Shown here: piece after piece, positions 19,723 through 29,504 of the stretch | How positions within the stretch are numbered: position 1 is the stretch's first letter | How the letters are laid out: each line of letters opens with the position of its first letter | Source of the DNA: Candidatus Rokuibacteriota bacterium | Lineage (GTDB): Bacteria; Methylomirabilota; Methylomirabilia; Rokubacteriales; CSP1-6 | Assembly: GCA_003220435.1 (NCBI GenBank) | Contig: QHSL01000068.1 | Span: 21,250 to 85,249 of the forward strand | Length of the DNA: 64,000 nt | Direction of reading: 5' to 3' | The notes under the pieces: generated by a model | The model's input: only the letters and a program-made list of their open reading frames with translations | Told to the model about the DNA's origin: nothing | Database searches by the model: none | Position numbers and translations under genes: made by a program

Positions 19723-20600
19723 TGGGCGCCGCGGTGACATTGGGAGAGCTGACGTTCCGGGAGCAGCTCGCGGCCGCCACGACAACCCTGGAGGCCGCCG
19801 GCGTCCCGACTGCGCGCGTCGACGCCGAGTGGCTGCTGGCCGGGTTGCTGGGCATCGGCCGCGCCGCCGTCCGGATGGATCTGCGCCGGACCCTTTCGGC
19901 TTTGCTCGCGGAGCGCTATGCGGACGCGGTGCGTCGCCGCGCGCGGCGCGAGCCGCTCCAGCGGATCCTCGGCTGGGAAGAGTTCTGCGGCCTTCGGCTC
20001 CGCCTCACGGACGCGGTGCTCGTACCGCGGCCCGAAACGGAAGCGCTCGTGGAGTGGGCGCTCGCGCTCCTGCCGGTGCCCGGTGGGCGCCGGCTCCTGG
20101 CGCTCGATCTCGGCACCGGATCCGGGTGCATCGCCTGCGCGCTGGCGAGCGAGCGGTCGGATCTCGACGTGGTCGCGATCGACGTCTCGCCGGCGGCCGC
20201 GGCCGTGGCACTCGGCAACGCGCGAGCCCTCGGCCTGGCGTCCCGCATCCGGGTCGTCGCCGCGGACCTGCTCGACGGCGTGCGCGATCTCGACGCCGAT
20301 CTCATCGTGAGCAATCCGCCGTACCTCCCGAGTGGGCTCGTGGCGGGGCTCGAGCCCGAGGTGAGCAGCTACGAGCCGCGCATGGCGCTCGACGGCGGGG
20401 CCGACGGTCTCGTGCTGATCGGGCGACTGGCCGCGGTCGCGCGCGCGCGCCTGCGCCCCGCGGGCGTGCTCGTCGTCGAGACGGCTGGCGGCGCTCAGGC
20501 CGCCGCGGCCGCCGAGCTCCTCTCCCGCTCGGGCTGGCGGTCGGTAGCCGTCCGCGCCGATCTCGCCGGCGTCGACCGGTTCGTCGCCGGGAGCGCCTGA
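19722..20600 (+). CDS. prmC: Release-factor glutamine methyltransferase PrmC
   Basis: SAM-dependent enzyme of 292 aa that methylates the GGQ glutamine of RF1/RF2. N-terminal helical domain to about residue 95, then the Rossmann fold with [15 protein letters not shown] and the hallmark NPPY at residues 198-201. The [13 protein letters not shown] block before the methyltransferase core is also typical. ATG overlaps the prfA stop and its own stop overlaps the murA ATG. Confidence 0.92.
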   Translation: MGAAVTLGELTFREQLAAATTTLEAAGVPTARVDAEWLLAGLLGIGRAAVRMDLRRTLSALLAERYADAVRRRARREPLQRILGWEEFCGLRLRLTDAVLVPRPETEALVEWALALLPVPGGRRLLALDLGTGSGCIACALASERSDLDVVAIDVSPAAAAVALGNARALGLASRIRVVAADLLDGVRDLDADLIVSNPPYLPSGLVAGLEPEVSSYEPRMALDGGADGLVLIGRLAAVARARLRPAGVLVVETAGGAQAAAAAELLSRSGWRSVAVRADLAGVDRFVAGSA

Positions 20601-21853
20601 TGCCGGCCCGGCTCGAGATCGACGGTGGCGTTCCGCTCCGGGGCTCGGTCCGCGTCAGCGCCGCCAAGAACGCGGCGCTGCCGGCGCTGGCCGCGACGCT
20701 CCTGACGGCCGACCGCGTCCAGCTGGCGAACGTTCCCGACCTCGACGACGTGCGCACGATGGTGCGGCTCATCGAGCGACTGGGCGCGACCGTCCAGCGG
20801 GAGGGCGGCACGGTCTCGGCGCAGGTGGCGCGGGTCACCAACAACGTCGCACCGTACGAGCTGGTCTCCACGATGCGCGCTTCCGTGCTGGTGCTCGGCC
20901 CCCTGGTCGCGCGCCACGGCACGGCGCGCGTCGCGCTGCCCGGCGGCTGCGCCATCGGCGTCCGGCCCATCGATCAACACCTCAAGGGGCTGGCGCGCCT
21001 CGGAGCCGAGATCGCGATGGAGGACGGATACGTTGTGGCACGCGCCAGCCGGCTGAAGGGCGCGCGGATCGCCACCGACCTCGTCACGGTCACCGGGACC
21101 GAGAACCTCATGATGGCCGCTGCGCTCGCCGAGGGCACGACCGTGATCGAGAACGCGGCGCGGGAGCCGGAAATCGTCGATCTGGCCGACCTGCTCGCCA
21201 CGATGGGGGCGAGGGTCCACGGCGCCGGCACCACGCGGCTCACGATCGAGGGCGTCTCCGAGCTCGGCGGCGCCGTGCACCGGATCATTCCCGATCGGAT
21301 CGAGGCGGGCACGCTGATCGTCGCCGGCGCGATCACGGGCGGTGACGTGACCGTCACCGATCTGGTCCCCGATCACCTCTCGGCGGTCCTGGCCAAGCTC
21401 GACGAGTGCGGCGTCGCCCTCGCGGTGAGCGCGGACTCGGTCCGGGTGTGGGGGCCTGAGCGCCCACGCGCGGCGAACGTCACGACGAGCCCGTACCCGG
21501 GATTCCCAACGGACATGCAGGCGCAGCTGATGACCCTGCTCGGACTCGCCGACGGCCAGTCGCGGGTCACCGAGACGATCTTCGAGAACCGCTTCATGCA
21601 CGTCGCCGAGCTTGCCCGGATGGGCGCCTCGATCGAGACCGACGGCGCGATCGCCATGATCCGCGGCGTGTCGCGGTATCAGGGCGCGCCGGTGATGGCG
21701 TCGGATCTCCGCGCCTCGGCCGCGCTCGTGCTCGCGGCCCTCGCCGCTCGCGGCCGCACCACGGTGTCCCGCGTCTACCACCTGGACCGGGGCTACGAGC
21801 GGCTGGAGACGAAGCTCCATGCGCTGGGCGCGCATATCGAGAGGCGCCGATGA
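20600..21853 (+). CDS. murA: UDP-N-acetylglucosamine 1-carboxyvinyltransferase
   Basis: First committed enzyme of peptidoglycan synthesis (417 aa), transferring enolpyruvate from PEP to UDP-GlcNAc. Seen: the N-terminal [12 protein letters not shown] block, the active-site loop [12 protein letters not shown] with Cys117 (fosfomycin target), [10 protein letters not shown], and [12 protein letters not shown]. Length is standard. It overlaps prmC and hisG by 1 and 4 bp, so cell-wall and histidine genes are co-transcribed here. Confidence 0.95.
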   Translation: MPARLEIDGGVPLRGSVRVSAAKNAALPALAATLLTADRVQLANVPDLDDVRTMVRLIERLGATVQREGGTVSAQVARVTNNVAPYELVSTMRASVLVLGPLVARHGTARVALPGGCAIGVRPIDQHLKGLARLGAEIAMEDGYVVARASRLKGARIATDLVTVTGTENLMMAAALAEGTTVIENAAREPEIVDLADLLATMGARVHGAGTTRLTIEGVSELGGAVHRIIPDRIEAGTLIVAGAITGGDVTVTDLVPDHLSAVLAKLDECGVALAVSADSVRVWGPERPRAANVTTSPYPGFPTDMQAQLMTLLGLADGQSRVTETIFENRFMHVAELARMGASIETDGAIAMIRGVSRYQGAPVMASDLRASAALVLAALAARGRTTVSRVYHLDRGYERLETKLHALGAHIERRR

Positions 21854-22536
21854 AGGAGCAGCTGACGCTCGCCCTGCCGAAGGGCCGCCTCCTCGACGCT
21901 GCGCTCCGGCTGCTCCACGAGCTCGGTGTCGACGGGATCGACCAGGATTCGCGGAAGCTGATCTTCACCGACGTCCGCCGCGGGCTGCGCTTGTTGTTCC
22001 TCAAGCCGACCGACATTCCCGCGTACGTTCTCTACGGCGCGGCCGACCTGGGGATCGTGGGCAAGGACGTCCTGCTGGAGCAGGAGCCCGACGTCTACGA
22101 GCCGCTCGACCTCGGTTTCGGCTTCTGCCGCCTGGTGGTGGCGGAGCCGCGCGAGCTGTGGGAGCGCGACGATCCGGCGAAGTGGTCGTGGGTGCGCGTG
22201 GCGACGAAGTATCCGCGGCTGGCCGAGCAGTACTTCACCGATCGCGGTATCCAGGTGGAGATCGTGCACCTGGATGGCTCGATCGAGCTGGCGCCGCTCG
22301 TCGGGCTGGCCGAGCGCATCGTGGATCTGGTCCAGTCGGGCGAGACGCTGAGGGCCAACGGCCTGGTCGAGGTGGCCGAGATCACTCGGTCCACCGCGCG
22401 CCTGATCGTGAATCGTGCGTCGATGAAGACCGAGCACGCGGCGGTCACCGGGCTCATCGACGAGCTGAAAGCCGCCGCCGGCCGGAACGCGCCGGCGCCG
22501 CTCTCGAATGGGCCGCCGCGGGGGGCCCGCGCATGA
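21850..22536 (+). CDS. hisG: ATP phosphoribosyltransferase, short form
   Basis: First enzyme of histidine synthesis, condensing ATP with PRPP. At 228 aa it is the short form (HisG-S) lacking the C-terminal allosteric domain; such enzymes need the HisZ partner, which is not in this window. Seen: ALPKGRLL at the start, [13 protein letters not shown], and [14 protein letters not shown], then the PRPP loop [23 protein letters not shown] overlaps with both murA and hisD. Confidence 0.93.
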   Translation: MKEQLTLALPKGRLLDAALRLLHELGVDGIDQDSRKLIFTDVRRGLRLLFLKPTDIPAYVLYGAADLGIVGKDVLLEQEPDVYEPLDLGFGFCRLVVAEPRELWERDDPAKWSWVRVATKYPRLAEQYFTDRGIQVEIVHLDGSIELAPLVGLAERIVDLVQSGETLRANGLVEVAEITRSTARLIVNRASMKTEHAAVTGLIDELKAAAGRNAPAPLSNGPPRGARA

Positions 22537-23849
22537 TCCGCACGCTCGACGCGCGCCGGCTCGGCGTCGACGCGGTGGTGGCGGCGCTCGAGCGCTCGCC
22601 CGAGACAGTCGCTCCTGAGATCCATCGGACCGTCGACGCGATCCTGGCCGCGGTGCGCGCGCGAGGCGACGCCGCGCTCTGCGAATACACGGCGCAACTC
22701 GACGGCTTCAAGGCCGCCGGCGCGGCGGACCTCGCGCTTCGCGCCGCCGACTTCGCGGCGGCGGAGCACGCCGCCGCTCCGGAGGTGCGGGCCGCCCTCG
22801 AGTACGCGGCCGATCGCATCGAGCGTTATCACGCGGCGGCGATGCCGAAATCGTGGCGCATCACCGACGAGCACGGGTCGGTCCTGGGCCAGGAGATCCG
22901 CCCGCTCGACCGCGTCGGCGTCTACGTCCCGGGTGGCCGGGCTGCTTACCCGTCGACGGTGTTGATGACCGTGGTCCCGGCGCGGGTGGCGGGCGTGCGG
23001 GAGATCGTGCTGGTGACGCCTCCGGGGTCCACCGGCCGGATCGAGCCGACGGTGCTCGCGGCGGCGCGGATCGCCGGGGTGACCGAGGGATATCGGATCG
23101 GCGGGGCTCAGGCGGTCGCCGCGCTCGCCTACGGCACGCAGTCGATCCGCCGGGTCGACAAGATCGTCGGCCCCGGGAACATCTTCGTCGCGCTCGCCAA
23201 GGCGCGCGTCTACGGTGAGGTGGGGATCGACATGGTGGCCGGGCCCAGCGAAGTCGTCGTCGTGGGGGACGCGACCGCGGATCCCGACTGCGTTGCGGCC
23301 GACATGCTCGCGCAGGCCGAGCACGACCCGATGGCGCGCGCGGTCCTCATCACCGATAGCGATGAGCTGATCCCACGCGCGGCGGCGGCCCTGGAGCGGC
23401 AGTTGACCGCGCTGCCGCGCCGCGAGATCGCGGCCGAGGCGCTGCGGGCGAACGGTGCCCTGATCCGGGTGGCGGATCTCGACGCGGCGGTGGCGCTCGC
23501 GAACCGCCTGGCGCCCGAGCACCTCGAGCTGCTGGTCGCTGTTCCCGCCGCGCTGCTCCCGCGCGTGCGGCACGCCGGCGCGGTGTTCCTGGGCCACCAC
23601 ACGCCCGAGGTCGTCGGGGATTACGTCGCCGGGCCCAACCACGTGCTGCCGACCGCCGGCACCGCGCGCTTCGCGTCGCCGCTCGGTACCGAGGACTTCG
23701 TGAAGCGGTCGAGCGTGATCGACTACTCGCCGGGCGGGTTGCGCGCCGCCGCCCCGCATCTGAGGACCCTGACGCGCGTCGAGGGTCTGGCCGGACACGG
23801 GAACGCGGCCGACCTGCGGCTGCGCACGGACGAAAGGGGAAGGGCATGA
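22533..23849 (+). CDS. hisD: Histidinol dehydrogenase
   Basis: Zinc enzyme of 438 aa catalysing the last two oxidations to histidine. Seen: VGVYVPGGRAAYPSTVLM, IGGAQAVAALAYGT, VDKIVGPGNIFVALAK, DMVAGPSEVVV, the metal/catalytic stretch LLAQAEHDPMA-type (MLAQAEHDPMARAVL), and the C-terminal GPNHVLPTAGTARF with conserved histidines. Start ATG overlaps the hisG stop (ATGA) and the stop overlaps hisB. Confidence 0.95.
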   Translation: MIRTLDARRLGVDAVVAALERSPETVAPEIHRTVDAILAAVRARGDAALCEYTAQLDGFKAAGAADLALRAADFAAAEHAAAPEVRAALEYAADRIERYHAAAMPKSWRITDEHGSVLGQEIRPLDRVGVYVPGGRAAYPSTVLMTVVPARVAGVREIVLVTPPGSTGRIEPTVLAAARIAGVTEGYRIGGAQAVAALAYGTQSIRRVDKIVGPGNIFVALAKARVYGEVGIDMVAGPSEVVVVGDATADPDCVAADMLAQAEHDPMARAVLITDSDELIPRAAAALERQLTALPRREIAAEALRANGALIRVADLDAAVALANRLAPEHLELLVAVPAALLPRVRHAGAVFLGHHTPEVVGDYVAGPNHVLPTAGTARFASPLGTEDFVKRSSVIDYSPGGLRAAAPHLRTLTRVEGLAGHGNAADLRLRTDERGRA

Positions 23850-24451
23850 GCGCCGAGACGATCAGCCGGCAGGCGCGCGTCGAGCGCAAGACGAAGGAGA
23901 CGGAGATCTTGCTCCACCTCAACATCGACGGCACCGGCGGCTCGAAGGTGCAGACGCCGATCCCGTTCTTCAGCCACATGCTGGAAGCGTGGTCGAAGCA
24001 CGGGCTGATGGACCTCGCCGTCGACGCGCAGGGCGACGTCGAGGTGGATCAACATCACACGGTCGAGGACGTAGGGATCGTGCTCGGGCAGGCGCTCCGC
24101 CAGGCGCTCGGCGACAAGAGGGGCATCGTCCGCTACGGGATGGCCGCGATCCCGATGGACGAGGCGCTGGTCTCGGCGACGGTGGACCTGTCTGGGCGAC
24201 CCTTCCTGGTGTTCAGCGTGCCGGTCGCGCGCGCGCGGGTGTCGAACTTCGACCTCGACCTGCTCCAGGAGTTCTTCCGGGCCTTTGCCTTCAATGCCGA
24301 GATGACGCTGCACGTGACCATGCACTACGGCCACAACCTCCATCACATCACCGAGGCGGTGTTCAAGGCCGTCGGCCGAGCGCTGGCCGACGCAACGCGC
24401 CTGAATCCGCGCATCGCCGGCATCCTCCCCTCGACGAAGGGAAGCCTGTGA
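23846..24451 (+). CDS. hisB: Imidazoleglycerol-phosphate dehydratase
   Basis: Monofunctional dehydratase of 201 aa (no phosphatase domain, unlike enterobacterial HisB). Two manganese-binding motifs are seen: VDQHHTVEDVG near residue 70 and HNLHHITEAVFKA near residue 166, with internal repeat symmetry and the FFSHML block. ATG overlaps hisD. hisH starts 84 bp downstream, a gap unusually long for this operon and filled by a tandem repeat. Confidence 0.94.
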   Translation: MSAETISRQARVERKTKETEILLHLNIDGTGGSKVQTPIPFFSHMLEAWSKHGLMDLAVDAQGDVEVDQHHTVEDVGIVLGQALRQALGDKRGIVRYGMAAIPMDEALVSATVDLSGRPFLVFSVPVARARVSNFDLDLLQEFFRAFAFNAEMTLHVTMHYGHNLHHITEAVFKAVGRALADATRLNPRIAGILPSTKGSL

Positions 24452-24537
24452 TCGCCGCAGTGCGAGCCGCAGCCGGAGGCGAGGCGAGCCGATGATCGCC
24501 GCAGTGCGAGCCGCAGCCGGAGGCGAGGCGAGCCGAT
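24450..24537. repeat. Tandem 44-bp duplication before hisH (GCGAGCCG family)
   Basis: Two exact 44-bp units (24450-24493, 24494-24537) followed by the first eight bases of a third, which are the hisH start itself. Each unit contains GTGCGAGCCGCAGCCGGAGG and GCGAGGCGAGCC. Related sequence lies before ispD (32087-32125) and in triplicate before rpmC (42065-42200). The upstream ATG at 24492 is out of frame with hisH and is only a copied start region. Confidence 0.8.
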
Positions 24538-25288
24538 GATCGCCGTCATCGATTACGGAAGGGGCAATCTCGGCTCCGTCGAGAAAGCGTTTCGGCGAGT
24601 TGGCTGTCCCGCGGTGGTCACCCAGGACCCGCGCGCCCTCGATGAGGCGCAGGCGGTGGTGCTGCCCGGGGATGGCGCGTTTCACGACGCGATGAAGAAC
24701 CTCGACCAGCTCGGCCTCCTGCCCGCGCTGCGCCGGGCGCTCGACGGCACGCGGCCCTTCCTGGGGATTTGTCTCGGCTATCAGCTGCTCTTCTCCACGA
24801 GCGAGGAGTTCGGTGAGGGCCGGGGGCTCGACGTCGTTCCGGGGGCGGTGCGCCGTCTCCCGCCCGGGCCCAAGATCCCCCACATGGGATGGAACCGCGT
24901 GGAGCACGTGGGAGACCTCCGGCTCTTCGAGGGTATCCCGTCGGACGCGCGGTTTTATTTCGTTCACTCCTTTTATCCGGTTGTAGCGGGGACCGTGAGC
25001 ACGACTTTGACCGAGGGTGGCCTGACACAAGCGCGGGTGGCTCCGGATGCCCGCTCAGACCGTTTCGAGATGCGGGTGGCTCCGGACGTCCGTCCAGACC
25101 GTCTCGGCATGCCTGTGGCTCCGGACGCGCGGCCTGTGCGCATCGCCTGGTGTCAGTACGGGATCAGGTTTGCGGCGGCGATCGAGGTTGGGCGGATCTT
25201 CGCGACGCAGTTCCATCCGGAGAAGAGCCAGCGGTGGGGCCTGCGCATGCTCGAGAACTTCGCCGCGATCGTGAAGGACGGCGCGTGA
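24536..25288 (+). CDS. hisH: Imidazole glycerol phosphate synthase subunit HisH with repeat insertion
   Basis: Glutaminase subunit of 250 aa that feeds ammonia to HisF. Triad residues are visible: Cys79 in FLGICLGYQ, His227 and Glu229 in QFHPEKSQ. Normal HisH is about 200-210 aa. The excess lies between [10 protein letters not shown] and [13 protein letters not shown] (about residues 149-201), where the DNA is a dispersed repeat starting TTGTAGCGGG followed by three 13-residue units ([39 protein letters not shown]). The insertion keeps the frame and sits in a surface loop before the catalytic His strand, so activity may be preserved. Confidence 0.92.
   Translation: MIAVIDYGRGNLGSVEKAFRRVGCPAVVTQDPRALDEAQAVVLPGDGAFHDAMKNLDQLGLLPALRRALDGTRPFLGICLGYQLLFSTSEEFGEGRGLDVVPGAVRRLPPGPKIPHMGWNRVEHVGDLRLFEGIPSDARFYFVHSFYPVVAGTVSTTLTEGGLTQARVAPDARSDRFEMRVAPDVRPDRLGMPVAPDARPVRIAWCQYGIRFAAAIEVGRIFATQFHPEKSQRWGLRMLENFAAIVKDGA
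24981..25140 (+). repeat. Dispersed TTGTAGCGGG element, in-frame copy inside hisH
   Basis: Copy A of a family also present at 35664, 38979 (inverted) and 63940. The block 24981-25060 matches TTGTAGCGGG, CCGTGAG, GACCGAGGGTGGCCTGA and CGGGTGGCTCCGGA of the other copies. The last motif is then repeated with a 39-bp period (about 25034, 25073, 25112). No stop codon is introduced in the hisH frame. Confidence 0.8.
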
Positions 25289-26013
25289 TCGTCATCCCGG
25301 CGGTCGATCTCCGAGACGGGCGGTGCGTGCGCCTCCGCCAGGGTCGCAGCGACCAGGAGACCGTCTTCTCGGACGACCCGCTCGAGGCCGTGCTCCGCTG
25401 GAAGAAGCTCGGCGCCGAGCGGCTCCACGTGGTCGATCTCGACGGCGCATTTGCCGGCGAGCCCCGGCAGAGCGCGCTCGTCACGAAGATCATCGCGGCG
25501 ATGGCCCCGATCCCGGTCGAGGTCGGTGGCGGCCTGCGCGACCTCCGGGCCGTCGAGTCGGTCCTCGAGACCGGCGCGCGATGGGCCGTGGTCGGCACGC
25601 GGGCCACGCGCGATCCGGCATTTTTGCGCGACGTCTGCCGGCGCCACCCAGGGCGGATCGTCGTGGCCGTCGATGCGCGCGGGTCGCGCGTGGCGGTCGA
25701 GGGCTGGACGGCGGTCGTCGACGACACGGCGGTGGAGGTCGGAGCGCGGGCGCGCGACGCCGGCGCAGCGGCCCTGCTCTACACCGACGTGAGCCGCGAC
25801 GGCACCGAGCTCGGCCCCAACGTCGAGGACACCGCGGCGCTCGCGCGCGAGGTCGGCCTGCCCGTCCTCGCCTCGGGAGGCGTCGGCCGAGTCGAAGATC
25901 TGAGGAAGCTGGCGGCGATCGCCGGTGTCGCCGGGACCGTCGTCGGCCGCGCCCTCTACACCGGCGCGATCGATCTTCGCGAAGCGCAGGCCGCGGTCGC
26001 CTCGTGCGGTTGA
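25285..26013 (+). CDS. hisA: ProFAR isomerase HisA
   Basis: TIM-barrel Amadori isomerase of 242 aa converting ProFAR to PRFAR. Seen: [15 protein letters not shown] with the catalytic Asp, [16 protein letters not shown], and the second half with [13 protein letters not shown] (second catalytic Asp) and VLASGGVG; the two half-barrels repeat each other. GTG at 25285 overlaps the hisH stop (GTGA). Confidence 0.95.
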   Translation: MIVIPAVDLRDGRCVRLRQGRSDQETVFSDDPLEAVLRWKKLGAERLHVVDLDGAFAGEPRQSALVTKIIAAMAPIPVEVGGGLRDLRAVESVLETGARWAVVGTRATRDPAFLRDVCRRHPGRIVVAVDARGSRVAVEGWTAVVDDTAVEVGARARDAGAAALLYTDVSRDGTELGPNVEDTAALAREVGLPVLASGGVGRVEDLRKLAAIAGVAGTVVGRALYTGAIDLREAQAAVASCG

Positions 26014-26015
26014 CC

Positions 26016-26795
26016 GTGCTCGCCAAGCGCGTCATCCCCTGCCTCGACGTCAAGGACGGTCGCGTCGTCAAGGGCGTGCAGTTCGTCGACCTGCGCGACG
26101 CCGGGGACCCCGTCGAGACCGCGCTCGCGTACGATGCCCAGGGCGCCGACGAGCTGGTGTTCCTGGACATCACCGCCTCGCACGAGGCCCGCGACATCAT
26201 GCTGGACGTCGTGCGCCGAACCGCCGAAGGTATCTACATGCCGCTGACGGTCGGCGGGGGTATCCGCTCGGTCGACGACGTGCGGCGGCTGCTCCGGGCG
26301 GGGGCTGACAAGGTCTCGCTGAACACGGCCGCCCTGGATCGCCCCCCAGTGATCCGCGAGGCGGTCGAGCGCTTCGGCAGCCAGTGCATCGTCGCCGCGA
26401 TCGACGCCCGGCGGGAGCAGAGCCGGCCAGGCGAGCCGGCGCGGTGGGGCGTCTACACCCACGGTGGGCGGCGGCCGGCCGGGCGCGACGCGGTCGAGTG
26501 GGCGCGTGAGGCGGTGGCCCTTGGCGCGGGCGAGATCCTCTTGACGAGCATGGATCGCGACGGAACCAAGGACGGCTACGATCTGGAACTCACGCGGGCG
26601 GTGTCGCTGGCGGTGTCGGTGCCGGTGATCGCCTCGGGTGGCGCGGGCTCCCTCGAGCACCTCTACGAGGGGCTCGTGGAGGGATGCGCCGACGCGGTGC
26701 TGGCGGCGTCGATCTTCCACTTCGGCACCCACACGATCGCCGAGGCGAAGGCGTACTTACGAGAACGGGGAGTCGAGATGCGGTGCGAGCCGTGA
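26016..26795 (+). CDS. hisF: Imidazole glycerol phosphate synthase cyclase HisF
   Basis: Cyclase subunit (259 aa from GTG 26016) that makes IGP and AICAR with HisH. The start [20 protein letters not shown] is the canonical HisF N-terminus; GTG at 26004 in frame would add four residues and overlap hisA. Seen: catalytic Asp in CLDVKDG and in [15 protein letters not shown], phosphate loops TVGGGIRS and IASGGAGS. A somewhat longer loop ([16 protein letters not shown]) precedes THGGRR. Confidence 0.94.
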   Translation: MLAKRVIPCLDVKDGRVVKGVQFVDLRDAGDPVETALAYDAQGADELVFLDITASHEARDIMLDVVRRTAEGIYMPLTVGGGIRSVDDVRRLLRAGADKVSLNTAALDRPPVIREAVERFGSQCIVAAIDARREQSRPGEPARWGVYTHGGRRPAGRDAVEWAREAVALGAGEILLTSMDRDGTKDGYDLELTRAVSLAVSVPVIASGGAGSLEHLYEGLVEGCADAVLAASIFHFGTHTIAEAKAYLRERGVEMRCEP

Positions 26796-27442
26796 CGCTC
26801 GACGAGCTCAAGTTCGACGACCAGGGGCTGATCCCCGCCGTCGTCCAGGAGGTCGATACCGGCGAGATCCTGATGGTCGCGTGGATGGACCGCCCGGCCG
26901 TCGAGGCCACACTGGCCAGCGGTCTGTCCCACTTCTGGTCGCGCTCGCGGGCGAAGCCCTGGCGGAAGGGCGAGACGTCCGGACACATCCAGCACGTCCA
27001 CTCGGTTTTCGCCGACTGCGACGCCGACGTGCTGCTCGTCCAGGTCCACCAGGAGGGCGTCGCCTGCCACACGGGCCAGCGGACGTGCTTCTTCACGCCG
27101 CTGAAGGACGGCGAGCAGATCGCGCTGCGCTCCGCTCCGGCCGGGATGCTGGAGCGGCTCGAGCGTACCATCGAGCAGAGGAAGGCGAATCGGCCGGCGG
27201 GATCGTACGTCGCGGGCCTTCTGTCGGCGGGCGAGGCCGAGGTATGCCGGAAGGTCGGCGAGGAGGCGACCGAGGTGATCACGGCGGCGCTGGGCGGTCA
27301 GGGAGACCGGCGTGTAGTGGAAGAGGTCGCCGACCTGTGGTTCCACACCCTTGTGCTGCTCGGGGCGCGGGGGATTCCGCTCCGCGAGGTCTTGAAAGAG
27401 CTGGCGCGCCGGCACGCGGGACGGACCATCCCGGATCGGTAG
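26792..27442 (+). CDS. hisI: Bifunctional PRA-CH / PRA-PH HisIE
   Basis: Fused enzyme of 216 aa catalysing two early steps: PR-ATP pyrophosphohydrolase (C-terminal, about 130-210, with [14 protein letters not shown]) and PR-AMP cyclohydrolase (N-terminal, with [26 protein letters not shown] and the zinc Cys residues in [11 protein letters not shown]). GTG overlaps the hisF stop. It ends the his cluster; hisC and hisZ are not present. Confidence 0.94.
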   Translation: MTLDELKFDDQGLIPAVVQEVDTGEILMVAWMDRPAVEATLASGLSHFWSRSRAKPWRKGETSGHIQHVHSVFADCDADVLLVQVHQEGVACHTGQRTCFFTPLKDGEQIALRSAPAGMLERLERTIEQRKANRPAGSYVAGLLSAGEAEVCRKVGEEATEVITAALGGQGDRRVVEEVADLWFHTLVLLGARGIPLREVLKELARRHAGRTIPDR

Positions 27443-27449
27443 CGATCAC

Positions 27450-27962
27450 GTGTGCCGCGCTCCCGCGGCGCTCGTACTCGTGGCCATGATCGCGTTGGCT
27501 GCGTGCGCCGGGCGGCGGATCGAGAACGGCATCTACCACTCACCGAAGGGCTACCGAGTGGCGCTGCCGAGCCCCGCATGGGTCGTGGCCGAGGCGAGCC
27601 GGGCGGACCTGGAGCTCCGTCACCACGGCGGCGGAGCGGCGATGCTGGCGAACGCCGAGTGCGACGAGCGGTCGACGGCGCGCAGCGGTGACCTGCTGCT
27701 GCGCCAGTTGTTGATCGGGATACGAGACCGCGCAACCATCACGCGGGAGGAAGTCTCGCTGAACGGGAGGCGCGCCGTTCACCGAGTGCTCGACGGGCGG
27801 CTCGCCTCCCCCGACGAGCCGACGCGGATCGAGGCGTACGTGATGAAGGACGAGCGCTGCGTCTACGATTTCGTCTACGTCGCGCCGCCGCCGTCATTCG
27901 AGTCGTGGCGCCCCGACTTTCTCAGGTTCGTCGAGAGCTTCGAGAAGGAGCGAGCCGACTGA
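27450..27962 (+). CDS. Putative lipoprotein upstream of mla genes
   Basis: Protein of 170 aa, family not recognised. The leader ends in lipobox LAAC (Cys19). The body has the pattern NGIYHSPKGYRVALPSPAW and a C-terminal FVESFEKE, reminiscent of small envelope proteins that carry a single beta-rich domain. GTG start is 7 bp after hisI, and its stop overlaps the mlaE ATG, so it belongs to the lipid-transport operon. A role as a periplasmic accessory of that transporter is a guess from position. Confidence 0.75.
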   Translation: MCRAPAALVLVAMIALAACAGRRIENGIYHSPKGYRVALPSPAWVVAEASRADLELRHHGGGAAMLANAECDERSTARSGDLLLRQLLIGIRDRATITREEVSLNGRRAVHRVLDGRLASPDEPTRIEAYVMKDERCVYDFVYVAPPPSFESWRPDFLRFVESFEKERAD

Positions 27963-28723
27963 TGGAAGCCTACCTGCGACGCACCGCCGTGTGGTACGGC
28001 GGCGTCGGCCTCCTGACCGGCAAGGTGTTCCGGAGCCTCGCGCTGCCGCCAAAGTACTTCCGCCTGGTGGTCCAGGAGATCGAGACCATGGGCGTGCGGT
28101 CGCTCGGCGTGGCGCTGACCGCCGCGACCTTCACCGGCATGGTCTTCACGATCCAGAGCGCCGTCAACATGGCCCGCTTTGGCGCCGAGAGCTACGTCGG
28201 CCCGATCGCCGCGCTCGCGATCCTCCGCGAGCTCGGGCCCGTCCTGACCGCGATCCTTGTCGGCGGGAAGGTCGCGTCGGGGATCACGGCCGAGCTCGGC
28301 TCGATGAAGGTGACCGAGCAGATCGACGCGCTCCGGACGCTCGGCGTGAACTACATCAAGCGCCTCGTGGTTCCCCGGGTCCTGGCAGCGCTGGTGGTGT
28401 TTCCGCTGCTCACGGTGCTGGCTGACGCGCTCGGCGTGCTGGGCGGCATGGTGATCATGTACCTCGAGCGCGGCGCCGACATGTACGCCTACTGGAACAT
28501 CACGACGTACTGGGTGGTGCCCAAGGACTTCGTGACCGGCGTCGGCAAGTCCGTATTCTTCGGCGCGCTCGTGACGCTCATCGGCTGCTACAACGGCCTC
28601 AGCACGGAGGGCGGGACAGAAGGGCTCGGGCGGGCCACCACGGCCACGGTCGTCCACGTGACCATGGCGGTCATCGTCTCCGACTTCTTCCTGACCAAGC
28701 TCTTCCTGACGCTGTTTTACTAG
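27962..28723 (+). CDS. mlaE: MlaE-type lipid ABC permease
   Basis: Permease of 253 aa from the MlaE/YrbE family that moves phospholipids between the membranes. Five to six hydrophobic helices; signature stretches GPVLTAILVGGKVASGITAELGSM (seen as ELGPVLTAILVGGKV and ITAELGSMKVTEQIDAL) and the closing GCYNGLSTEGGTEGLGRATT. ATG overlaps the lipoprotein stop; the ATPase gene follows after 4 bp. Confidence 0.93.
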   Translation: MEAYLRRTAVWYGGVGLLTGKVFRSLALPPKYFRLVVQEIETMGVRSLGVALTAATFTGMVFTIQSAVNMARFGAESYVGPIAALAILRELGPVLTAILVGGKVASGITAELGSMKVTEQIDALRTLGVNYIKRLVVPRVLAALVVFPLLTVLADALGVLGGMVIMYLERGADMYAYWNITTYWVVPKDFVTGVGKSVFFGALVTLIGCYNGLSTEGGTEGLGRATTATVVHVTMAVIVSDFFLTKLFLTLFY

Positions 28724-28727
28724 AACT

Positions 28728-29471
28728 ATGTCGGACGGCATGGTCGAGGCGGTCGACGTGAGGAAGAACTTCGACTCGACCGAAGTCTTGAAAGGCGTGT
28801 CGTTCACGCTGACCAAGGGCGAGACCCTGGTCATCATGGGTGGCAGCGGCGCCGGCAAGACGGTTCTGCTCCGGCTGGTGGCGGGCCTGATCCGCCCCGA
28901 GGGCGGCCGGCTCCGGGTCTTCGGGCGCAACATCGAGCACCTGACGGAAGAAGAGCTGCTCCCGATCCGGCGGCGGATGGGCTACGTGTTCCAGGGCGCC
29001 GCGCTGTTCGATTCGCTGTCGGTCCGAGAGAACGTCGCGTATCCTCTCCGCGAGCACACCAGTCTCGGGGAGGCGGAGATCGCCGACCGCGTCGTCCGGA
29101 ACCTGTCGGTCGTGGGTCTCTCGAGCGAGGTGCTGCCGCTCCTGCCGTCCGAGCTGTCCGGCGGCATGCGGAAGCGGGTGGGGATCGCCCGCGCGCTGTC
29201 CGTCGAGCCGGAGATGCTGTTGTTCGACGAGCCGACGGGCGGACTCGATCCAACGAACTCGAGGCTCGTGGCCGATCTCATTCTCCAGCTGCGCCATGGG
29301 GTGTGCGACACGGCGATTGTCGTCACCCACGACATCGACCTGGCGAGAACGGTCGCGGACCGTGTGGCCGTCCTCATCGACGGCCGGTTCGGCGCCCTCG
29401 GCCCGTCCTCGGCGGTGTTCTCCGGGGACGATCCGGCGGTCCGGGCCTTCCTGGCCGGAGCGGCCCACTAG
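28728..29471 (+). CDS. mlaF: MlaF-type lipid ABC ATPase
   Basis: ATPase of 247 aa driving the Mla-type transporter. Seen: Walker A GGSGAGKTVLLR near residue 39, YVFQGAALFDSLSV (Q-loop), signature LSGGMRKRVGIARAL, Walker B LLFDEPTGGLDPTNS and switch VTHDIDLA. LSGGMRKR rather than LSGGQ is typical of MlaF. Length and neighbours agree. Confidence 0.94.
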   Translation: MSDGMVEAVDVRKNFDSTEVLKGVSFTLTKGETLVIMGGSGAGKTVLLRLVAGLIRPEGGRLRVFGRNIEHLTEEELLPIRRRMGYVFQGAALFDSLSVRENVAYPLREHTSLGEAEIADRVVRNLSVVGLSSEVLPLLPSELSGGMRKRVGIARALSVEPEMLLFDEPTGGLDPTNSRLVADLILQLRHGVCDTAIVVTHDIDLARTVADRVAVLIDGRFGALGPSSAVFSGDDPAVRAFLAGAAH

Positions 29472-29504
29472 GCCGCGCGAGGTGAACACATATGGTGGGT
29501 ACCA

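Noticed and set aside
24492..24540. Earlier ATG as hisH start
   Set aside because: It is a copied start region inside the 44-bp tandem repeat and is out of frame with hisH by two bases.
26004..26015. GTG at 26004 as the hisF start
   Set aside because: It is possible but the GTG at 26016 gives the canonical [11 protein letters not shown] start without overlapping hisA.
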